A DNA stretch of 64,000 nucleotides from Talpa occidentalis (taxonomy: Eukaryota; Chordata; Mammalia; Eulipotyphla; Talpidae). Each line of letters starts with the position of its first letter. Position 1 is the stretch's first letter. The position numbers and the translations under genes were made by a program. Positions 1 through 11,539 of this stretch are shown here, in pieces. The notes under the pieces are model-generated. The model had not been told where the DNA came from. It did no database searches and was given only the letters and a program-made list of their open reading frames with translations. The DNA is taken from positions 21,339,048 to 21,403,047 of the forward strand of contig NW_023600993.1 in NCBI RefSeq assembly GCF_014898055.3, in the 5' to 3' direction.

Positions 1-1705
1 TCCTGTAGTGCTTATTTACGAATGTATCCTCACCATCTCCCGACCTTACGGTTTCAATGCTGTGTCCACAGTCGATGTGCCATCAGCGGTCAGCACTGAC
101 CATTGGGAATAGACGCCAGCCTTATCCGGCCCAGGTGTGTGGGTGCCGCCTGTTGTTGCTGTGATTCCCGGGGCCCTGGGGAGCAGGGGTTGGGAAGCAG
201 AGCTGACTGAGATCAGGGCAGGCATTTTTCAATGTTTTAATAATGAGTATGAGGCAATGTCTATGCTCCAGGTATGCTTTTGTTTATAGAGTTACTTTAT
301 TGTGAATAGTGAGATTCTGTTGGAATTTTATAGCACAATAGGTTTGACTTCATCTTCCCATGTCCCATTCCTACTACTCTCCTTAAAACACAGAATATTG
401 TAGGTGCTCAGATTTGCCTGATAAAAATTTATGCCGAGTATAGACATCAGCCACTAATGCACAAACTGCTGCTTCCCTCTTCCCAACAGACACATTTGGA
501 CACAAGGATTTAGTTTTAAGACCTAGATTTCACCATGTGCTGCTTTGTACCATAGTCGGCAAGCATCTTAGGGAGGGCCAGGCAAAGTTTCCAAAGATTA
601 GAGAAGACCAGCAGTTTGGGCTTCCCCAGAATTTTCCAATTAAGAAAAAAACTCAGAAGAAATTAGTGTAATATTGGCATACATTGTACCCAGCGTTTAA
701 GGTACAAAGACTTTGTGTTGAAGGACAAGTAGAGTTGAGAGTTTATAATTGTCTTTTCACTAAATATCAAACTCTGAAAGTCCTAATCTGGCCCTCATTT
801 GCTCTCATCTATCCTCTGTTTTCTCCTTGCAGATTTCATGGCCAATATTTCTACACTGATTCTGCCTTCTGCCTTACCTCTCTCTCCCTCCATAAACCCT
901 GGTTTCTATTTTTTTCTAATTATCCCCAAGTGGAGTAATTGGCACATGGCTTACACTGGAACCCAAATTCTTGTGGGTTTGTTGAAAAAGGTTATACAGA
1001 AGTAAAACCACAGATATTTGAGTTTTGCATAAGGAGAACTCAAGGCCAGGGAAAGGTTGTGGTTTGTAGGACGATCACTCTCACCCTCAAAAAAGCCAAG
1101 GGCATCTTTCCTTTAAAGGAGTCCCCGCTTTGTTTACGTGGGAAGTTGTCCCAGACACAGGGAGTCTCTGGCAGGACTGGGCTTGCTTTTTTGCTTTCTA
1201 ACTGGGTGTTGTAAGCAAAAACAGCCCTCTGGAGTCTTGTGTGGAGGTGACATGTCCAGCTGCAGCTTGCAGGGAAGAGAACAGAGAGAGGAGAGAAAAG
1301 AGGAGATATTCTAACTCGTTTCCTCTTCAACTTTTGAAAACGGCCAGTTTGGGTCCTTGTTGCCACAGGTCATGAACCTAAATAAAGTGCAGTGTAGCCA
1401 ACAGCTCTAAATAGCTGCCTAATGTTCCTTAAGTCAGCCTATAAGACAAAAATCCTGACATCTGTCTGCGGATTTTGACTTACTGCAGTCAGAGCTCTCC
1501 TGATGGGGAGATGCGGGGGGCCCTTCCTCTCCATGGTGTCCCCAGCACCCTATAAATCAGCCGCTGGCTCTTACTGTATTTTCAGGCCACAATTCCCCAC
1601 ACTTTCTTTAGCTCCCTGGACCAAGACTAGCTGCTGAACTAAACTAGACTTGCTGCTGAGGGATACACTTTGGGGTTCCTCAAGATGAGAAACCCTACGA
1701 TAAGT
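1..1705. other. Non-coding sequence, no recognised repeat
   Basis: No gene or recognisable interspersed repeat is seen. The first 230 bases are GC-richer with scattered CpGs; the rest is ordinary AT-rich sequence. Short ORFs on both strands (for example 1040-1366 minus, 108 codons) show no familiar domain and are probably chance. A TATA-like ctataaa near 1550 stands alone with no other promoter feature. Confidence 0.5.
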
Positions 1706-1716
1706 GGATTAATTTT

Positions 1717-1791
1717 TCCCCCTTTTTTTCTTATTTTATATATTTTTACATTTTTCATTTGTGCACAATGTATGCATTTTCATCTTGGTTA
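1717..1791 (-). mobile_element. Ultra-short 5'-truncated LINE-1 3' end
   Basis: About 75 bases match, in antisense, the 3' terminal sequence of the L1 at 8265 (shared gcacaatgtatgcattttca and the following tail). It is flanked by a perfect 11-bp target-site duplication, ggattaatttt at 1706-1716 and 1792-1802. This is therefore a complete insertion in which reverse transcription stopped very early. Confidence 0.8.
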
Positions 1792-1884
1792 GGATTAATT
1801 TTAATAATCCTGTTGTCATAAAATCTATAAGGATTTGAATTAGAGTAGAATAGAAGCTAGCAGCCCAGGCTGTGGGCAGACTGC

Positions 1885-2100
1885 CTGGCATTATCTTTTT
1901 ACGTCTTACTAGCTGTGTGACTATAGACAAGCATTTTTTTTTAACTCCTCAAAATCAGTGTTTCCTCTTCTACAAAATGGGGTTAAAAAGAGCACCTACC
2001 TCCTGGGTTTCTGTGGAACTAAAAGAAAGGATGATTGCCAAAGCATTAGAACAGTGCCTGGCGATAAACTCTGAGTAAATAAAGCTGCTATTGTTATATT
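1885..2100 (+). repeat. MIR SINE relic
   Basis: The order of MIR core phrases is clear: actagctgtgtgac, then a T-rich tract and a diverged 'cctcagtttcc' region, then tctacaaaatgggg, cacctacctc, and finally acagtgcctggc and the 'taaataaa' end. It is a diverged, ancient, inactive tRNA-derived element. Confidence 0.85.
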
Positions 2101-2115
2101 TTGGTGGTGGTTGAT

Positions 2116-2170
2116 GTTGCTGCCATCACCATCACACTTCATCAGCATCATCATCAGCAGCAGCATTAGA
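2116..2170. repeat. Imperfect CAT/CAG trinucleotide tract
   Basis: The stretch reads as interrupted units of cat, atc and cag (catcaccatcac, cagcatcatcatcagcagcagcatt). It is short, impure and non-coding. Confidence 0.75.
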
Positions 2171-3764
2171 ATTTTCCATTGAGGGTAACTTAGATCAGGC
2201 TTTCTAGAAGCAGAGCCTGAGAGATTTACTCTGGTGCAGGTATTTCGTGAGGTGCTACTCTCAGATGGAATAGGACAAGGAACTAATGAGGCAAAGTTGT
2301 GTTTTTTATTAAGATCTCAACTGAAGCTGGTGCCTTGGGAAACCCCGGGATGAATCATACCCAAAGATGTCCCATCTGAGACAAGGAGGCCAACTTTTGT
2401 ACCCCTGAAACAGTTACTCGTTACTGTGAGATTCTCTCTCCCCCTCAACCTCCTCACCCTCGTGAGTTGAGTGTAACTGAGGAATTTCCAGGTGACCCTG
2501 AATGGGGAATCTGGTGAAAGCTAGAAATTACAATTCATTTGGAATCAGTACAAAATTCTCTGGGTGTGTCTTATTTAGAGAAATATTCCCATTGAAATGC
2601 GTGTGTGCGCCTGGGCCAGAGCATCAAAGGAAACCAGGAGAAGCTGAAGGGAGAAACTTTTACAGACATGCTTTGAGGCATCTTGGATGGAGATCATGAG
2701 TGCTCAGCTTGGAATTTCATTAGTGTTTAGAGTGTGCAACTTGTTAAGGCTCCTGCACAGCCTTGCTGAACCAGGATTGGTGAATAATCTAAGCTGGGGA
2801 CTCTGGAATGATTCATTTGCCTGCATCTCCTTCCCCTCTGTGGCAGCTGCTCAGAAATCATGCACAGTGGGGTTGCTGTAAGGTGTTGTATGCATCATGG
2901 TTCTCAGTGTTTGAAACCTGCTATTTTGAGCCCCGAGGCTGTTTTCTTTTGCTTTGTTTGCTCTCTTTAAGGAATGAGAAAAATTGAATAGTTGGGGAGA
3001 TCAGAAACTGCCATGATTCTTAAAGTGATTGGAATATAAAGTGTGATTTCCAAGTCTCCTCCCTACCTACTGCTGTGGCACCTCCCTCCTCCTCCAACTT
3101 CTCAAGCCATTCATTGAAAGAGACTCTTTCATTTTGCACCATGCTGGGATAAGTTCTTCCAGGATATTCATTCACTGTGCTGCTTAGAATTGAAGTAGAA
3201 GAAATGCTTCCATGCCCTATGAATTTTTGACCAAGTTGAGGAAAGCCCTCTAATTAAGTGCTTGAATTAGCAATTAGTGTGCTCTACTTAAAAGACCAGT
3301 TTAACCTTGAATTCTTGAGTTTAGAATTAATAAAAACTTTTGAACATATGGCTAACTCCTCCTTATCCATGTGTGGTTTGTCCACTTTGTAGGCCAGTTC
3401 TCTGTAAATATTTAAATTCCTGACTCCCCCACCAGTTGTATCTTAGCTACTGCTTCCCACTGCCTCCTGGTAACTATTCAGTGTGCTGAGTAATTGTAGC
3501 AAGTCCAAGCAAAATGCAATAAAGAAGGGAAATCAAATAATATCAGAGAAAGATTGCCTTGGTAGCTTCCTAAGCAAATATAATTTAAAATATCTTATGT
3601 TTGAAAAATCTATGGCATCGTTTATTTCCTCCATTGGTACATGTTTTCAAGAGTTGGTTGGAAATATCTTACTGACCTTTGGTGAATTAGTGACTCACAA
3701 AATACCTCAGAAGAACCAACATTTAAACAAAATTCCATTAAGAAGATATCTGTGTGTGTACGTG
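2171..3764. other. Non-coding sequence, unassigned
   Basis: No confident gene or repeat. Around 2195-2300 the sequence (aagcagagcctgaga, then a gcaggtatttcgtgaggtgct stretch) recalls an old interspersed repeat that I cannot name. The remainder looks like ordinary unique DNA. Confidence 0.4.
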
Positions 3765-5140
3765 TTTTTTACAATAAAATTTTTATTTTACAATAGTTTG
3801 AGCTACACATAAAAGTACAACAAATAGTACAGAAGGTTCCCATTTGTGCCAAACTTAGTTACCCTATTAACATCTTGCACTAGCATGGTGCATTTTTTCC
3901 ACAATTGAATCAGTATTTTTATATTATTATTAACTGGAGTCTGCACTTTATTCAGATTTTTCCAGTTTTACCTAATGTCCTTTTATTTGGTCCAAGGATC
4001 CTACCCAGGATACCACATTATGTTTAGTTATTGTATTTTCTTAGGCTTAAACTGAGATATTTTCTCTTCAGAATTTCTTTGTTTTTCATAACCTTGGTAC
4101 TTTTGAGAATGATATTTTATAGAATGTCCTGGGTTTTGTCTGATTTTTTTTCATGATTAGATTGGGGTTATGGGTTCTTGGGAAGAAGGCCACAGAGAAA
4201 ATTGCATTTTCATCATATCATGTTAAGAGTGTATACTATCAACATGACTTCTTAATGGTCATGTTAAGCTTGATCACCTGGTTGAAAAAGTTTTATTCAT
4301 TGTACAGTTATTCCTTTGCCCATTTCCATATTGTAATATTTGGAAGGAAGTCACTCTACACAGCCCACACTTGAGGGGATGGGAGGGTGTTATGTTCCAC
4401 AGTCTTGAAGGGGAATATTTACATTAATAATTTGAAATTTTGCATGGGAGACTAGCCTATTCTTATTTATTTATTTATATTGTATGGGATCAGGAATGTT
4501 TACTTCATATATTGGGTTCTAACCTTCTACTATATTTTGTTGCTTAAATTATTTCAAATTTGGCCATCATCAGTCAACTCAGTTGGCTCTTTTGTTAATT
4601 TGGCACTTTGCTGCCACTGTGTTTTATCTCATGTTGTTACTTTCTGGCAGTATAGGATACTCCAGGCTCGTGGTCTATATTTTCTGCCTTCACTCTAGTA
4701 TCAATCATTTCTCCAAAGGGTGCTGGATGCTTGCTTGGGAAAAATGGGTTTAGAAACTGAGATCTGGGTCTTAGATGTGCTCATTATTATTGGGACGTCA
4801 TTGCCTTAAGACTGCCTCAATAGATAGAGCTGATATTATTCATAATAATAATAAACCAATTATTCATAATAATAATAATAATTCATAATAATAATAATAA
4901 TTCATAATAATAATAAACAATAAATTCACAAGTTGTCCAGATACAGGTTTCTGTTTCCATGTTGAGTCATCTATATTAAGCTAAACATGAGTTTATTTTT
5001 TGTCTCCAACTCTCATCCAGTATGACATGATTCATTCTAGCTTCCTCCCTTCATCTGTAACCTCTTGCTCCAATAATGGCTTGATTATACCTGATTTTGT
5101 AGTGTATTTTACATTAGTTCATCTAACATTTTTCTTCTTT
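3765..5140 (-). mobile_element. Long decayed L1-type (L1M-like) 3' fragment
   Basis: The T-rich plus strand follows, phrase by phrase, a familiar ancient mammalian L1-type repeat: agtacagaaggttccc, taacatcttgcac, ggataccacatta, agattggggttatgggtt, tgatcacctggtt, atactccaggctc, gaaactgagatctgggt. The minus orientation is inferred from base composition, because L1 sense strands are A-rich. No coding capacity remains. An (AAT)n microsatellite has grown inside it at about 4838-4925. Confidence 0.7.
4838..4925. repeat. (ATA/AAT)n microsatellite
   Basis: Blocks of ataataata alternate with 'attcat' spacers, giving a compound repeat of about 88 bp inside the old L1-type fragment. Confidence 0.9.
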
Positions 5141-6279
5141 ATTCCTCCCCCAACAATCATTTTTAACAAGGGGTGACCATTTTTAAGAAGGTGTTTGTTA
5201 TGTCTGGAGTATATGCTACTGCCCACACCCAAAAGTATATTGATTTTTTATTTAAGCCCATGTCTCTTCTTCTGTAAAATGAACTAGAACAGATGATACC
5301 AGATAGTGTATGTAATGCATTTTGTGAAAAGCCACTTACTCTTCATTGATGTCTCACACTGACCATACTTTCCATTTAGTGATGTCCTTAAGTTTCACAA
5401 ATAAGGCCACACATTCATCTTACCTATCTCTCTCTTGGTTCTTTTCATGTTTGTCTTCTCTCTATGCAGTGTTCCATTGTAAATGCCTGTTATACTTTGA
5501 TAACTACATTAAAATGAAGGCAATGTTTGTAGCAATTTATTTATACAGCTTTTTACTTTCATCTCAGCTGAGTCCATAAATAAAAATGTCTTCTTCAAGC
5601 AGTTGACTCAAAAAACACACATGTTTAAGAAAACTGCAAAAGAATATGCTATCTTTATGATTTATTAAGAGAAGATAAATGAAGAGTTAAAAATATCTTT
5701 CAGTCTACTATCATGAACTGAAGAGGGGAAATATGTCAACTGGTATATATGTCAAGAAATGCTAGAGAATTGTAGTTTTATTACTCAAGATCTATTTCAG
5801 ACAAATAGATGGAGGCAAATATTCCTTGTACTTTAGCTGTGATTTATTTTGCAAGTAAAGCCCTATCTATGCAGCACAGCTTAATGTGAAGATTTGAATT
5901 GGATTGTCAGATGTAGCCAAGTCAAGCAATTCCAACTGTGAAGTGAAACTTTGAATTGAATTCTCCAGTTTGTGTTAAGACGGAAGGTTTCAATATTGAG
6001 ATCTGCCCATTAAAAATAAAGCTTGCACTTTGCTACAACTATTTTGCATCCTAGGTTTCTTGGAATGGACCATTTCAGTCTCAGATCTTCCTCCCCTTCT
6101 CTTTGTGTAAATATTCTTCTTGATTAGAATAATGTCCCTACTTGTTGTTTAGCAAAGATAGCTACCCTATGTATTGTGTAACAAAGCTATTTCTACATCT
6201 TAGTTCTTTTTTAGAGTCCATTCTTTCAGAAAGATTTGTCATTTCATTAGTTTTGAAACACGTTTCTTCAGATAGCTGT
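5141..6279. other. Non-coding AT-rich sequence, unassigned
   Basis: No gene and no repeat that I can name. ORFs are under 80 codons and lack familiar motifs. Confidence 0.4.
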
Positions 6280-6282
6280 CTT

Positions 6283-6573
6283 TATTTTTTTATTTTTTTT
6301 AAGATTTATTTATTTATACATACAAGAACTGGGGTACAGGCCAGAGGTGCGGGGAGGGGGGTTGTGGTGAGAGGATTCACCAGAGACAGAGTGGGGAACA
6401 GAACAGGCAGACTGACTGAATTACACTGCTGAGGGGAGCAGTGGGCGAGTCAGGAGAGGTCTGCTGCACCATATGGCAGCTCCCTGGCTGGCCGGAGAGC
6501 AAACTTGTGCTGGAGAGGCTGCGGATTGCTTCATAGTGCGGTGCTTAACCCCTTGTGCCACCAGGGAGGTCCC
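6283..6573 (-). mobile_element. tRNA-derived SINE, type B
   Basis: Read on the minus strand, it runs from a tRNA-like head (cctccctggtggcacaagg) through the body to a tail of repeated AATAAA and TCTT. The flanks carry an imperfect duplication, cagatagctgt (6269) and cagacagctat (6574). Non-coding; mobilised by L1 machinery, as known for such SINEs. Confidence 0.92.
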
Positions 6574-6874
6574 CAGACAGCTATGGTTAATGGAAGATTG
6601 TATGGAAGTATGGAATAGGGTAGGGTTTTCTAAGTTGAGCTCCCCAGCATTCTGTTTCCCAAAATGGTAATGAAAGTTTTATAAAGCATGTATTATACAG
6701 ACACATTTAAGAAATATTATGTTGAACAAAATTAAGCAGATTTTTTTTTCTGCAGAAGTTCCCCAACCTATTGATATGTGCTTACGTGATGTGACGCTCT
6801 AAGGGGGACATAAATTTCCAATTATTATGTCTGTGGAACTTCTTTTTTGAATCTGGCAAAAGTTCTGTTCTTCC

Positions 6875-7310
6875 CGTTATCTGTTGCTGTATAACATAAA
6901 CCTCCCTGATTTGGAACAGTTTATTACTCTCACAGTTTTCAGGATTCTCAGGATTGAGAATCTAGTTTCTGGATCAATCCAGTTTCTCAGAATTGTTCTG
7001 GAGGATAGTTCTTCCTTGGGGTGTCTAGTGCAGCTGCAATCAGACAGAGGCTGGATCTGGAGTTATGTGAATATTCAGTTAATCTAGACATTTACATGAA
7101 TGACAGTTGATGGTAGATGGTGGCTACTGGTGGAGAACTCAGTTGTGACTGTCCATAGAGAATTTACCCATGTCCTTTCTAGAAGCCTCTGGCTTCTCTT
7201 AGGGATTTTGTGAGGTAGAATTATAAGAGGGAAAATAAAGAGCCAGCATTCTAAGTACTCAAGAGGGAAGCTCTAACACCTTCTAATATTCCAATTTAGA
7301 AGTCCCAGAA
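6875..7310 (+). repeat. Ancient interspersed repeat, family not named
   Basis: The phrase ctgttgctgtataacataaac, then cagtttattactctcacag, gtgcagctgcaatcagac and gaggctggatctggagt, follows a common medium-reiterated mammalian repeat in the same order. I recognise the series but cannot name the family. It is diverged and non-coding. Confidence 0.5.
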
Positions 7311-7503
7311 TATCAACTCTGCTATAGTTTCTTGATTAAACAAGACCCAAAATACAACCTAGATTCAATGGGAGGGGAATTAGACACTACTTCTTGATGT
7401 CTAAGGAAGGAATGAATGGTGGCCACCTTTATATTATTCATGGGAATTTTTAACATTTCATGGGACACAATATAGAACAATTTGGGTAAGTGGTGAGTCA
7501 AAG

Positions 7504-7530
7504 TAAGTGTGTGTGTGTGTGTTTGTGTGA
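7504..7530. repeat. (GT)n microsatellite
   Basis: A short run of gt units with one gttt interruption. Confidence 0.85.
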
Positions 7531-7940
7531 AGGGTATTATGGGAAAAGTCCACCCATCAGGAAGAAACATTTTGCCACCAACACTGTTTAACCAGCTTTG
7601 CTGGTATATAGTGATAATATAAAACATATCTAGTTTTAGATAATTTTATTGTTTTAAAATTCTCTCTAGATAGGGTTGGCAGGTAAATTGCAACATCCCC
7701 AGTTAAATTTGAATAATAGCGAACCATTATTTTTTTAGTGCAGCTATGTCCCAAATATTACTTGGGACATGTGAAAAATATTTATTTGAAAACAAATTTG
7801 AGAGTCCTTTTTTTTTAAGTTTTAAATCTGGCAACAATATCTATAGATATACCTTCACAGCTGATATTATTGGATGTCTCTTTTTGTTCCTCTCCTGCCC
7901 CTTCAAGTTGCTACACCCCGGGGGTTGAGAAAAAAATTGA

Positions 7941-8165
7941 TGTAATGAAAAGAACACAGGTTTCAAAATCAGTGAAATATGATTTTTGATTCAGATCAAA
8001 AACTTGAATCTTCCATTGCCAACCGTGTAATTGTTAAGTTATTTAACTCATTGAGCCTGTTTCATCATTCTGGGATTCATTATGACTACCTGGCTGGATT
8101 GCTTGGCACATAGGTGAGATAATATGTGTAAAGTACCTAACTCTGTAAACAGGACATAACAAGCT
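7941..8165 (+). repeat. MIR SINE relic
   Basis: Nearly full-length MIR order is visible: tgaaaagaacacaggttt, the middle with gttaagttatttaactc and attgagcctgtttcatc, then gagataatatgtgtaaagtac. Substitutions are numerous, as expected of an ancient copy. Confidence 0.8.
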
Positions 8166-8264
8166 TCAGTTCCCCCCTCCCCATAAAGCAAAAGCAATAG
8201 GGAAATGCTCCTTAGCTTTGTAGCTGAAGAATCACAATAGGGTGGGAATTTAAGAAGGGATTTT

Positions 8265-9052
8265 TTTAATATTTTATTTTATATAATTCTTACATCATTT
8301 TTCATCTTTGCACAATGTATGCATTTTCATTTTGGTTATATTCCCCATACAATTGCACTCCCCCCTTATTTTAACTCTAGTTCTTCCTCTCCCTGCCCCT
8401 CTCTCCTACTTCCCCCACCACATAGTGTGTCTCTGGTTTATAGTTGCTTGTTGATTTTGATTATTACTTTGTATTGATTAGTCTTTTTTCCTGTCTCATA
8501 TTTAAGTTTTCTAAATTCCTGCTATGAGTGAGACCATCTGGTATTTTTCTTTTTCTTTCTGACTTATTTTGCTGAGCATGACCCCTTCTAGCTCCATTCA
8601 TGTTGCTGAAAATTGCATGTGTTTATCTTTTTTGATTGCTGAGTAGTATTCCATGGTGTATATGTACCACATCACTTGTAATCAGGGAAATGCAAATCAA
8701 AACTACAATGAGATACCATCTCACACCAGTGAGAATGGCACATATTTAAAAAAAAAAAAAAACAAACTAGCAGCAACAAATGTTGGCGAGGATGTGGAGA
8801 AAAAGGAACTCTCCTGCACTGTTGGTGGGAGTGCAAACTGGTGCAACCACTATGGAGAGCTGTGTGGAGATTTCTGGACCTACTAAACATAGAGCTTCCA
8901 TATGATCCAGCAATTCCACTCCTAGGTATTTACCCAAGTGACACAGAAACAGTAAATCCAAAGGCCACCTGCAGGCCTATGTTTATAGCAGCACTATTTA
9001 CAATAGCTAAGATATGGAAACAACCCAAATGCCCAAAAATAGATGACTGGGT
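8265..9052 (-). mobile_element. LINE-1 insertion with 5' inversion (twin priming)
   Basis: The whole insertion lies between perfect 13-bp target duplications, aagaagggatttt, at 8252-8264 and 9053-9065. From 8265 to about 8672 it is the antisense 3' UTR and ORF2 end (phrases gcacaatgtatgcattttca, gagtagtattccatgg). From about 8673 to 9052 the upstream part of ORF2 is in the opposite orientation. This is the classic product of twin priming. The element is 5'-truncated and dead. Confidence 0.93.
8673..9052 (+). pseudogene. L1 ORF2 C-terminal fragment (inverted segment)
   Basis: Conceptual translation of 8841-9052 gives stretches typical of the L1 ORF2 protein C-terminus, such as [18 protein letters not shown] and PMFIAALFTIAKIWKQPKCP. 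The upstream part (gggaaatgcaaatcaaaac, gaggatgtggagaaaaagg) is the same domain in another frame, broken by an A-run at 8747-8761. Only the C-terminal tail of the roughly 1,270-residue protein is present, without endonuclease or reverse transcriptase domains. Confidence 0.9.
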
Positions 9053-9065
9053 CAAGAAGGGATTT

Positions 9066-9520
9066 TATTTGTTTTAATTCTTTTAGAAGAATGGGAAGTA
9101 ATTGAGGTGTCCTAGTTGCAGAGTTTGATTCAGAACTTAAAGGAAAGAAAAAATATTGATAACAACTCTGATACCCACATCATGGCTGCCAACCTTGCTT
9201 GCATTCTCTTCCCCTTTTCTTTCAATCTCATGTACAAGTTCATGGAGCACCGGGTCTATTTCTTTGGGCATCACCTATCTGTCCATTGCCCAAATGAGAG
9301 TTGGGACTTTATTTTTATTGATATGTTTATTTTTTCAGAGCTGCATGTCTGCTTTACTCATCATGAGATCCTTTGACCTTTGTACCTTGTCAGCATTTAA
9401 TATAGACTGGAGGGTGAAAGAATAAATCAATAAATGATCCAAGATAATCGGACCTAAAATCTTTCTTCCACTCCTTATTCTCCTCCCAGATGATGTTAGC
9501 AATAAAAAATGAAGAAAACA
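9066..9520. other. Non-coding sequence, unassigned
   Basis: Two overlapping short ORFs (9116-9376 and 9156-9425, plus strand) show no recognisable domain. No repeat is seen. Confidence 0.4.
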
Positions 9521-9786
9521 GGGTTTCCCTGGTGGCACAGGCGGTTGAGTGCTGCACTGTGAAGCTGTCTGCAGCCTCTGCAGCACGCAGGTTCGATCCC
9601 GGCCTGCCAGCAAGACTCCCACATGGCACGGCAGACATCTCCTTTCTCCCCCACTGATCTCCTCAGGAGTGTATTACATCAGTCTGCCTGTTCTGTTCCC
9701 CACTCTGTCTCTGGTGAATCCTCTCACCCCCGCATCTCTGGCCTGTACCCCAGCACTTGTATAAATAAATCTTTTAAAAAAAAAAA
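9521..9786 (+). mobile_element. tRNA-derived SINE, type B
   Basis: Plus-strand copy. It starts gggtttccctggtggcac, carries a B-box-like ggttcgatccc at about 9591, and ends ataaataaatctttt plus an A-rich tail. Likely short target duplication aagaaaaca on both sides. One of only four plus-strand copies. Confidence 0.92.
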
Positions 9787-9829
9787 GAAAAGAAAACAAA
9801 AAAGCCAAAACTTCACTTTGGACATAAAG

Positions 9830-9927
9830 GTCTAAGATTCAGAGATGTTAAATCATTTCTCCAAAGACACAGAGCAGGGTCAGGACTGTGCTCTCTCAAA
9901 AATCTGACTCCCCATTCCTCTGTAGAT
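9830..9927 (-). repeat. MIR SINE relic (antisense)
   Basis: Antisense MIR order: ttcagagatgttaaatcat, ctccaaagacacagagcag, then ctgactcccc. It directly follows the SINE at 9521, which may have inserted beside or into it. Confidence 0.7.
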
Positions 9928-10794
9928 TTGAGCCCATCTCAGTCACTGCAAAGCTGGTTTTCCTTTGCTCATTATGAAGAGAAGGTCTCGGGGAATCAGA
10001 TCAGCATGTGGTGGTTTGAGGAGTCATCTCTGCCCTTTAGAGCCAGCCGGACCTAAGGCATGTGTGTCTGCATCAATTTTGCTGAACTTCTCTCTCTCTC
10101 CACCACTCCCTTCTACAATGACTCAGCATCTTTCATCGCTTTTTTCCCCCTTCTTCAGCATATCTAAGAAAAATAGCCCTTTAACAATAAAATATTACAG
10201 TTACCTCACATTTAATGGAATTCTTAGAGATTCCATATGTCTAAGATTTGAAGTTCTATGTTGGAATGCCAAAAATATTAGTGAAAATCTTAAATTCCAC
10301 AAAAGGAGTCCTCTGTTTCCATGCTCAAGTCTGCACACATATGCTGTGGTTGCTGGTGTGGTGAGTGGTACCTTTTTTTATTGACTGACAGAATAAATAC
10401 TGCATAAAGCCAAAATAACCCATAGCAGATGACTAAATGCATGTTAAATTTAGCTAAGAGTAAAGGCACTTGTCATTTTAAAACTTTCCTTTTGCTTCCT
10501 CTTTTTTTAGTGTTGGTGGGGGGTGGGGAAGTGGTAAGAGGGGTGTGGATTGCCAAAGCAAGCAAGAAGGAAAGGAAAAACATAGCATACATGAGAGATG
10601 TTAGGGGGAAAATCAAACAATATTTCCATTCTGTTATGCAATTATGGAATTCTTGACGAAGGGAACTGAGCACTTTTAGAAACCCTCTCAACTTTCTTCA
10701 TTTCATAGATTAAAAAATGCAAAGTCAAAGTCCAGTGTTGTAGGATCTCATTAATGGAAGAGCTGAGAGTTGAGGACTTTGATGTCACATCACC
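9928..10794. other. Non-coding sequence, unassigned
   Basis: It contains a 139-codon plus-strand ORF (9965-10384) with no familiar motif, low-complexity serine/leucine content and no supporting signals. I treat the region as unique non-coding DNA. Confidence 0.4.
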
Positions 10795-11000
10795 TCTTTA
10801 GAGGCCTCTCACTCAGTACCTTCTCTGTGATGCCTTCTATGTGTCCCCAGGCATGTCCATGCAGCTCAGCCCCAATATTGCCATAGTGCTCTGCATTCTC
10901 TGTGCACCCCAAGGTGCTGTGTCCACTGCTTTACTTACTGGCTGCTCCCTCAGTCTTATATGACCATGAGCTCCAGGGTTATGCTATTCATGCATCTGGT
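10795..11000 (+). repeat. Probable L2 LINE 3' fragment
   Basis: The succession ctctgtgatgcctt, then caccccaaggtgctgtg, then tatgaccatgagctccag followed by 'ttattcatgcatctg' resembles the L2 3' region (consensus 'actgtgagctcc...tattcatctctg'). Strongly diverged. Confidence 0.5.
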
Positions 11001-11179
11001 GGGGGGCGGGGGTTGGAGGGAAGAGGATGACTAGAATGTTCTTATGTGTGGTGGGCTTTCCTTCAATTTTTCTTAATACTGGCCTTTTGCCTATCAGCAT
11101 GTGTAGATTTTCCAGATGGTTCTTTTGTTGTTCCTCAGTAGTTTTAATCTCTGAAGCTTTCTTAGATGCAATCTGCTTC

Positions 11180-11400
11180 AATGGCAAGTGCTTTGCTATC
11201 AGACCTGGCGTCCTTTCCTGCATCTTATTTGTGAGCTGCTTGATCCAAGGCAGGTTATTCAGTCATTTTAGGGATCAGTCATTTCTCTTCTGTGAAATGG
11301 ATATATAAATAACTATATAATAACTCTTCTGTGAAATGGATATATAAATATATGAAGATCTTTATAGAGAAAAGTGAGATAAGGCAGAAAAAGTCCCTGA
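11180..11400 (+). repeat. MIR-like relic with internal 39-bp duplication
   Basis: MIR-like order: cagacctggcgtcc, tgtgagctgcttgatccaag, then ctcttctgtgaaatgg. The last part is repeated: copies at 11285-11311 and 11324-11350 are identical over 27 bases, spaced 39 bp apart, indicating a local tandem duplication after insertion. Confidence 0.6.
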
Positions 11401-11539
11401 TAGTTGACTGATCTACTTTTTAACATCTTTCTCCTAGCTTCCCCTAGAGATTAGGTTGAACTGCTATGGCCGTGCGGTGAACCAGTTGCTTCTGCAAGGA
11501 CTGAATGCATGATTTCAGTTGTTATGATTATTGCTCTTT

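Noticed and set aside
1549..1556. TATA-like ctataaa as a possible core promoter
   Set aside because: A single A/T-rich word in AT-rich DNA with no initiator, CpG island or downstream gene.
8653..9077. ORFs that could suggest a coding exon
   Set aside because: They translate the C-terminal part of L1 ORF2 inside a clearly bounded 5'-inverted L1 insertion.
9965..10384. 139-codon plus-strand ORF
   Set aside because: Low-complexity serine/leucine-rich translation without family resemblance or gene signals.
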